A stretch of 55,875 nt of DNA from Paraburkholderia phenoliruptrix (GTDB lineage Bacteria; Pseudomonadota; Gammaproteobacteria; Burkholderiales; Burkholderiaceae). The stretch covers positions 26,026 through 81,900 of the forward strand of contig NZ_CADIKB010000032.1 in the NCBI RefSeq assembly GCF_902859825.1. The letters run 5' to 3'. The translations under genes were made by a program, and so were the position numbers. Below, piece by piece: positions 51,170-55,875 of the stretch. Below the pieces are notes generated by a model. It was not told the DNA's origin. It saw only the letters and a list, made by a program, of their open reading frames with translations, and ran no database searches. Each line of letters starts with the position of its first letter. Within the stretch, counting starts at the first letter, position 1.

Positions 51170-51688
51170 ATGTATCGCTGGCGCGCGTTTTTTCTCGTCC
51201 TGCTGATGATCGTGAGTCTGCCGATCCGGTCGACAGCGGCGACCTCAATGCTTTGCGATGTCCAGCCGAGCGTGAAAGCGTCGCTGCCCACACGTGATAT
51301 GCGCTGCGCAGAGCTTCAGTACGGTGACGCCTCGCGGTATCTCCCTGGCGCGGTAAGCGAGCGTCAATCCAAACGCCACGGCGACGGGACAACGGATCAC
51401 CATCATGCTGTCAGCCAGTGCGGCATGTCCACCCGATGCGGTGTCGGCGCGGTTGCGCCGACACCTTCCCCAATCATGCGCGGTCGTGAAATTGCCGTCT
51501 TGCATGCCTGGCATCCGGCTTCTGACGCCGCCACGAGTTTCCTGACGGGTGGGATTGAGCGTCCGCCGCGATTTTTTTCGCGTAAGTGCCTTGGCCGCAC
51601 CTCCGGTGCGGTCCAGATACATCCTGGTAGCCTGATGAGGCCTCCGGGCAACTTATGTCGAGGAAATCAAAATGCAAAACTTCATTGA
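51170..51688 (+). CDS. DUF2946-like exported cupro-protein, intact copy
   Basis: 172 residues from the ATG at 51170. Signal peptide MYRWRAFFLVLLMIVSLPIR (cleaved near TAAT). Scattered Cys and His (MLCDVQPS, RHGDGTTDHHHAVSQCGMST) fit metal binding, and SFLTGGIERPPRFFS matches the 36807 and 40487 paralogues. The tail after KCLGRTSG extends 35 residues and overlaps the oxidase gene start by 17 bases. In the left copy these two ORFs are fused into one. Confidence 0.75.
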   Translation: MYRWRAFFLVLLMIVSLPIRSTAATSMLCDVQPSVKASLPTRDMRCAELQYGDASRYLPGAVSERQSKRHGDGTTDHHHAVSQCGMSTRCGVGAVAPTPSPIMRGREIAVLHAWHPASDAATSFLTGGIERPPRFFSRKCLGRTSGAVQIHPGSLMRPPGNLCRGNQNAKLH

Positions 51689-53258
51689 TGCGCCTTTCGC
51701 AACGCTGTCGAGCACGTGGACGACCAGTCGTCGTGGATTTCTCAGGAGTGCTTTTGCTGGTGCGGCCGCGCTGGCGCTGCGGCCCGCCCTGATCGAGCCG
51801 GCCCAGGCCGGCGAAGGACTTACCGGCGCGGGCGTTAATGCGCCCACGCAACTCGCCGTCGTGCGCCGGACCATCGAAGTGAATGGGCGCCCGGCCAGCG
51901 TGTACGGCATTCAGCAGCAGGACGGCACGCCTGGCCTCACGCTGCGCGAGGGTGATACGTTCAACGTCGTCCTGCGCAATGAAACCGGGGAGCCCACCAG
52001 CGTGCACTGGCACGGCCTGACACCCCCGTGGCCAAGCGACGGTGTCCCCGATGCGCCACTGCCGCTCATTGCCAATGGCGCGCAACGTAAGTTCGACTTT
52101 CCGGTTGGTGGCCCGGGAACCTACTGGATGCATGCCCATACGCTGCAGGAACAGCAACTCCTGGCTGCACCGCTGATTGTGGCTGATTCCAACCAGGCGA
52201 AACGCGACGAGCAGGAGGTTGTGATTCTTTTGCACGACTTCTCGTTCACTTCCCCTCAAGAGCTTCTGGCGCGGCTGACACAGAACCGCGCTCCCTCTGC
52301 TCCAGCACAGGCCATAAGTACGCCGGGTGCGCATTCAGCCGGCAAGACGGGGCATGACGGAAACGTCACGGATGATGACAGTATGCCCGGCATGGATATG
52401 TCGGGATCCGGAACCGCGCAGGGCTCGACGGCCGCGATGCAGATGAGCAGTTCTGCGATGCCAATGGATCTGAACGACATTGATTACGACGCCTATCTCG
52501 CCAACGATCGCACGCTCGACGACCCGGAAGTCGTCCGGGTAGAGAGCGGTGGGCGGCTTCGTGTGCGCGTGATCAACGGCGCGACCGCGACAGCCTTCAC
52601 CGTAGATTTCGGTGAACTCGAAGGCACACTGATCGCCGTTGATGGTCAGCCTGTCGAGCCTGTAAAAGGACGGCGATTCCCTCTGAGCATGGCACAGCGC
52701 ATCGATGTCCGGCTGCAGTTGCCGCGCGAGCGACGCGCCTTCCCGATTCTGGCACTACGCGAAGGCGGCAAGGAGCGCACGGGTATCGTTCTTCAGGCGC
52801 CAGGAGCCCAGGTCGCCAGGCTGGCCGATACCGGGAACATGCACGGACCGGTTCTCGATCTGGCTCTCGAAGCAAAGCTGCGGGCCGCCGCGCCGCTCGC
52901 ATCGCGACGGCCCAGCAAGAGTTTCGACATGGCACTCACCGGCGACATGGCCGCTTACCGATGGGGCCTGGAAGCGCGCCCTCGCATCGCCGTTGATCGC
53001 GGCGACCGCGTCGAGGTGACGCTGCGCAACACGAGCATGATGGCTCACCCGATGCACCTGCATGGACATCATTTCCAGGTCGTCGCAATCGATGGCCGGC
53101 GCTTCGCAGGCGCAATGCGAGACACAGTGATGGTGCCGCCAAGGCGCTCGGTCACAATCGCCGTTGATGCAAACAACCCCGGACAGTGGGCATTTCACTG
53201 CCATCACCTGTACCACATGGCGACCGGCATGATGGCAACCTTCGCGTATAACGCCTGA
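51672..53258 (+). CDS. Multicopper oxidase, intact copy
   Basis: 528 residues with a Tat signal (TSRRGFLRSAFAGAAALALR, about residues 17-36). Copper ligands: SVHWHGLTPPW and YWMHAHTLQEQQLLAAPL in domain 1, AHPMHLHGHHFQV and FHCHHLYHMATGMMATF at the C-terminus. A Met-rich insert (DDSMPGMDMSGSG; AAMQMSSSAMPMDL) near 240-260 may bind Cu(I). The role is probably periplasmic Cu(I) oxidation. GAGGAAATC precedes the ATG. It is the parent-like copy for the pseudogene at 40487 and differs clearly from the copA-type (33612) and cueO-type (18833) oxidases. Confidence 0.93.
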   Translation: MQNFIDAPFATLSSTWTTSRRGFLRSAFAGAAALALRPALIEPAQAGEGLTGAGVNAPTQLAVVRRTIEVNGRPASVYGIQQQDGTPGLTLREGDTFNVVLRNETGEPTSVHWHGLTPPWPSDGVPDAPLPLIANGAQRKFDFPVGGPGTYWMHAHTLQEQQLLAAPLIVADSNQAKRDEQEVVILLHDFSFTSPQELLARLTQNRAPSAPAQAISTPGAHSAGKTGHDGNVTDDDSMPGMDMSGSGTAQGSTAAMQMSSSAMPMDLNDIDYDAYLANDRTLDDPEVVRVESGGRLRVRVINGATATAFTVDFGELEGTLIAVDGQPVEPVKGRRFPLSMAQRIDVRLQLPRERRAFPILALREGGKERTGIVLQAPGAQVARLADTGNMHGPVLDLALEAKLRAAAPLASRRPSKSFDMALTGDMAAYRWGLEARPRIAVDRGDRVEVTLRNTSMMAHPMHLHGHHFQVVAIDGRRFAGAMRDTVMVPPRRSVTIAVDANNPGQWAFHCHHLYHMATGMMATFAYNA

Positions 53259-53434
53259 ACCCAATCAGGGCCGCCAGCACCCGCTGGCGGCAACTTTGAT
53301 CCTGCCGCGGCTTGCGATTGCGCTGGCAACCCTGTGTTGGCGAGGCAATGCCACCGCGCGAATGGTTGATCCGGGTCAATTGTCCCTCGTGACAGACTCG
53401 CACAATGATGTCTTCTCTTACCGGAGCAGTCACC

Positions 53435-53938
53435 ATGAAAACGAGAGTCGCATTGTTTGTCGCAACCGCAGCGTTGCTTGCCGCTTCAAGTGTATCGGCC
53501 AACGACGCACATCACCCGGACAGCGCCGCACAGAACACGCCATCGCCTGCGGTCGCAACTGCCGGAGCCACCCAATCGGCGCCGACGCCCGAGGCCGCCA
53601 GGCGCTTTGATGACATGCACCAGCAGATGCAGAAAATGCTGGCTCAAATGGACAAGATCCGCCAGACGAAAGATCCCGTGGAGCGCAAACGGCTGCTGGA
53701 TGAACATATGCAGACGATGCAGGACACGATGCAGGCGATGCACTCGATGGGCGGCCCGACGATGATGCAGATGATGGGTGGGCAAAGCATGGGCGGCATG
53801 TCCAATCGCACGGAAAGCGGCAAGCGCGGAGCAGGCGCAAACCAGCGCATGGACATGATGGAAAAACGCATGGACATGATGCAATTGATGATGGAACAGA
53901 TGATCGAGCAGCAAAAGCAGTCCGCGCCAGCGCAGTGA
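53435..53938 (+). CDS. Met-rich exported protein
   Basis: 167 residues, signal peptide MKTRVALFVATAALLAASSV. The mature protein is Met/Gln/His-rich in amphipathic helical repeats (DDMHQQMQKMLAQMDKIRQT; EHMQTMQDTMQAMHSMGGPT; MEKRMDMMQLMMEQMIEQQK), fit to bind Cu(I) or Ag(I) in the periplasm. The start was chosen at the ATG with the signal peptide, ten codons inside the open frame. It follows the oxidase by 176 bases and may be part of the same regulon. No CDS relationship to named Cop proteins is certain. Confidence 0.82.
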   Translation: MKTRVALFVATAALLAASSVSANDAHHPDSAAQNTPSPAVATAGATQSAPTPEAARRFDDMHQQMQKMLAQMDKIRQTKDPVERKRLLDEHMQTMQDTMQAMHSMGGPTMMQMMGGQSMGGMSNRTESGKRGAGANQRMDMMEKRMDMMQLMMEQMIEQQKQSAPAQ

Positions 53939-53974
53939 GCCGCCCAGCCGACGGCCGACGTTGTGCAGTGCCGG

Positions 53975-54650
53975 TCAGCAAACAGGAATATCTCCGTTGA
54001 CGAGTTGTCGCGTTAGCATCGGCAGCTCGTCAAGACCCTGTGCGACGCGTTCCTGTATGCCGCGGCGCTGCTCTGGAGAAAGTCCGCCGGGCGCGCGGAC
54101 ATCCACCGCCGCCAGTTGAGGCTGGTTGATCGGACTTCCGATGGCGGACAGCAAGCGGACCGTCACGTCGGTTACGCCATCCGTCTCGTTCAGAATGCGT
54201 TGCGCCAACAGGTGCGCGAGCACGTTATACAGCTTCCCGACATGAGCGGCTGGATTCTTACCCGCGGCCGCCTCGAGCGACATCGGGCGATAGGGCGTGA
54301 TCAAGCCGTTGACGCGGTTACCGCGCCCCACTTCGCCATCGTCTCCCTGTTCGGCGCTCAGACCCGTCACCGTCAGATAGAGGCTGCTTTCGTCACGAGC
54401 ACAAGGATCATCCAGCGTATTGATCTGAAGCATGCAGACCTGTCCCAGGCGTTCCTGGACTCGCTGCACGAGGCGTGCCTTCACAGCAAAATAATCTGCG
54501 ACGTCGCCGACCCAACGATCGATAAAAGCGACCGCGAGCGTGATGTCCATACGGTCGCCAGCGCGCTTGCCCATGACCTTGAAATCCCGCCCGAGCGCCG
54601 GAATCTCGGCGCGCAAATCGTCGGAGTTCAGGATGTCCGCCACGGATAGG
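53975..54650 (-). pseudogene. Archaeal-type AdoMet synthetase, N-terminal part missing
   Basis: About 222 residues of the archaeal-type methionine adenosyltransferase (PF01941-like; distinct from bacterial MetK): GDDGEVGRGNRVNGLITPYR, PMSLEAAAGKNPAAHVGKLY, VGDVADYFAVKARLVQRVQE. A full enzyme is about 400 residues; the first 160-180, including substrate-binding residues, are absent. The open frame enters foreign DNA at about 54650, where a GGGG-starting 38-bp sequence begins. The first start codon in frame is a GTG at 54643, mid-protein. So the gene was cut by the mobile element to its right. Confidence 0.82.
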
Positions 54651-54688
54651 GGGGATGAACAAGGTACGCGCGAATTCCTATCATAAGC
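54651..54688 (+). repeat. Probable 38-bp inverted repeat of a second Tn3-like element
   Basis: Starts GGGGATGAACAAGGTACGCG and ends TATCATAAGC, the GGGG...TAAG(C) form and 38-bp length of many Tn3-family ends. It sits where the AdoMet synthetase is cut and 57 bases outside the integrase relic, mirroring the left end of the complete transposon. The matching end is not in the window. Confidence 0.55.
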
Positions 54689-54745
54689 GTCCAGGTTATA
54701 TAAACCGGAAAGAGCATGCCGTTTCAGGACGGTTCAGCTGGAACC

Positions 54746-55803
54746 CTATCTTTCCGCGAAGGCGTTCCGGATCTGCTGGGCGCGCTTGACTTCGTCGCTG
54801 TGCAGGTAGATCGACGTCGTCGTGATCGAGGCATGGCGCAGGTTATCCCGTACCGTGGTCAGTTCGGCGCCGCGAGCCAGGGCGTGGGTTGCATGCGTGT
54901 GCCGAGTCCAGTGCGGACTCGCGCGGCGCAGCTTTTCCGCGAGCACCTGGTTGTCCGCCTCGATGACTTCGGCCGCTTTCGCAAAAAAACGCCGTGTGAC
55001 CTCCCATAGCCGAACACCGCTGATGCCTGCCGCGTTGTCCTGCTCGAACCTGCCGATGAGAGGCGTATCGGGATGCCAGCGGGTCGGCGTGACCGGCAGC
55101 CTTCGCTCCACCAGGTAGCGGTCCAGCGCAGTACGAGCCAGTGGTGGCAGCGCGACCTTGCCGGCCTTGCGCCCCTTCCCGATGATGTTCAGCCAATGAT
55201 CACCCCGGGCGTCGGTGTCGACGTTGCCGAGACAGGCGCCGACCAGTTCGCTGACGCGCAGGCCGGTCGCATACGCGAAGTCCAGCACGAAGCGCAGGCG
55301 TTGCGCCGCCGGCGCTTCCCAGCCATATGACCACTCAAGTCCGTCAGCAATGGCACGCACGAGCGTCCACTCGCCCTCGGTAAAGGCGTGGGACGTGTCG
55401 AGCACGGTTGAGCGGCTGGTGCCGCGCACCTTGACGCCGGCAAACGGATTGGCCAGCAGATAGCGCTGCTCGATCAGCCAGCGGAACATCGCCCCGAGCA
55501 CCGACAGCGCGTAGGCGGTCGAGCGGGCCGACAGCCCACCGGAGAATGGTCGCCACTCCGGCGAGGTGCGCGGGCGCATGGGTCCCACCCAGCGCTCGCG
55601 CGGCGTCGGCCGACGCAGAAAACTCCGGTACGCAATTGCATCCTCCGTCGTCAGCGACGACAGGGCCCGCTCGCGGTCCACGATCGCCCAGAGGATCAGG
55701 CGTTCGGCTTCCTTACGATAGGCTCGCTGCGTTGCAGGGGATTCGTGCAGCGACAGCCATGCCTTATGCGCAAGTCGGTAACGATTCTCTAATACTCGCA
55801 GGC
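54746..55803 (-). pseudogene. TnpI-type tyrosine recombinase, N-terminally truncated
   Basis: About 350 residues homologous to the transposon recombinase at 42889: from SLRVLENRYRLAHKAWLSLH through HESPATQRAYRKEAERLILW to the end. Catalytic residues remain: Arg in YATGLRVSELVG, Lys in IIGKGRKAGKVAL, HxxR in HWTRHTHATHA, and His/Tyr in RDNLRHASITTTSIYLH. The first 200 residues are missing; homology ends at about 55803, where a probable insertion sequence begins. The catalytic domain could fold, but the DNA-binding N-terminus is lost. Confidence 0.8.
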
Positions 55804-55875
55804 TGTGTTAAAGCGGACACCCGCACAAACACAGCAGAGGATCTGCACGATGACAGCAAGACGAACGACCATCTG
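55804..55875 (+). mobile_element. Probable insertion-sequence left end with start of a transposase gene
   Basis: Begins TGTGTTAAAGCGGACACCCG, exactly where integrase homology stops. An ATG at 55850 after AGCAGAGG opens MTARRTTI and runs off the window. A TG start and a GGACAC core fit IS21-type ends, but the family is uncertain from so little sequence. Confidence 0.45.

Overview
The window looks like accessory DNA, a megaplasmid segment or a large genomic island, from a GC-rich betaproteobacterium of the Burkholderia/Paraburkholderia/Caballeronia/Cupriavidus type. This is inferred from protein style, codon use and gene content; there is no rRNA or housekeeping locus to fix the genus. No tRNA, rRNA or CRISPR array was seen. 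The segment is a mosaic of metal-resistance modules, an SOS mutagenesis cassette, a nuclease-rich probable defence cluster and several mobile elements, with many truncation points where modules meet.

Layout. 1-1089: an incomplete gene resembling the gamma-mobile-trio recombinase GmtY, running off the left edge. 1174-6020: a compact seven-gene arsenic operon on the minus strand (arsR-arsI-arsC-acr3-arsN2-arsH-MFS) with an ArsR-type palindrome. 6133-11491: a LexA-boxed imuA-imuB-dnaE2 translesion cassette followed by a truncated SRAP (yedK-like) gene. 11897-16550: four plus-strand genes fused into that break; three carry PD-(D/E)XK-like nuclease motifs and the fourth looks like a 3'-truncated abortive-infection gene. 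This is the best candidate for an undescribed system. 16857-18433: a frameshifted kfrA-like gene and a truncated tyrosine recombinase. 18445-18584: tandem 21-bp repeats. 18833-21375: a low-GC, enterobacterial-looking cueO, a long palindrome and a serine resolvase. 21600-28343: exported proteins (beta-propeller, creatininase-like, transglutaminase-like, a small lipoprotein) and a nuclease pseudogene with two lesions.

28619-53938 is a copper island. A minus-strand operon (small His/Cys-rich protein, small exported protein, TolC-like, CopA-type multicopper oxidase, CusF-like, CopC, CopD, terminator) lies back to back with copRS around a near-consensus CopR/CusR box. Three CopZ chaperones each sit behind a CueR-type promoter with a 19-bp spacer; an intact cueR and a decayed cueR are also present. 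A copZ / small cupro-protein / multicopper-oxidase block occurs twice: the left copy is fused, frameshifted and truncated, the right copy is intact. Together the genes would handle periplasmic oxidation, binding and efflux of copper plus cytoplasmic chaperoning and sensing.

An intact 6,355-bp Tn3-family transposon (42801-49155) lies between the two copies. It has 50-bp inverted repeats, a 5-bp target duplication (TGAAC), a TnpI-type tyrosine recombinase with a likely core recombination site, a Tn3 transposase and three small passenger genes. It split a 66-codon ORF downstream of ihfA; the ORF is restored exactly when the element and one repeat copy are removed. A TumE/TumA toxin-antitoxin pair sits just left of it. 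At the right edge an archaeal-type AdoMet synthetase is cut by what looks like the end of a second Tn3-like element, whose integrase relic is in turn cut by a probable IS left end.
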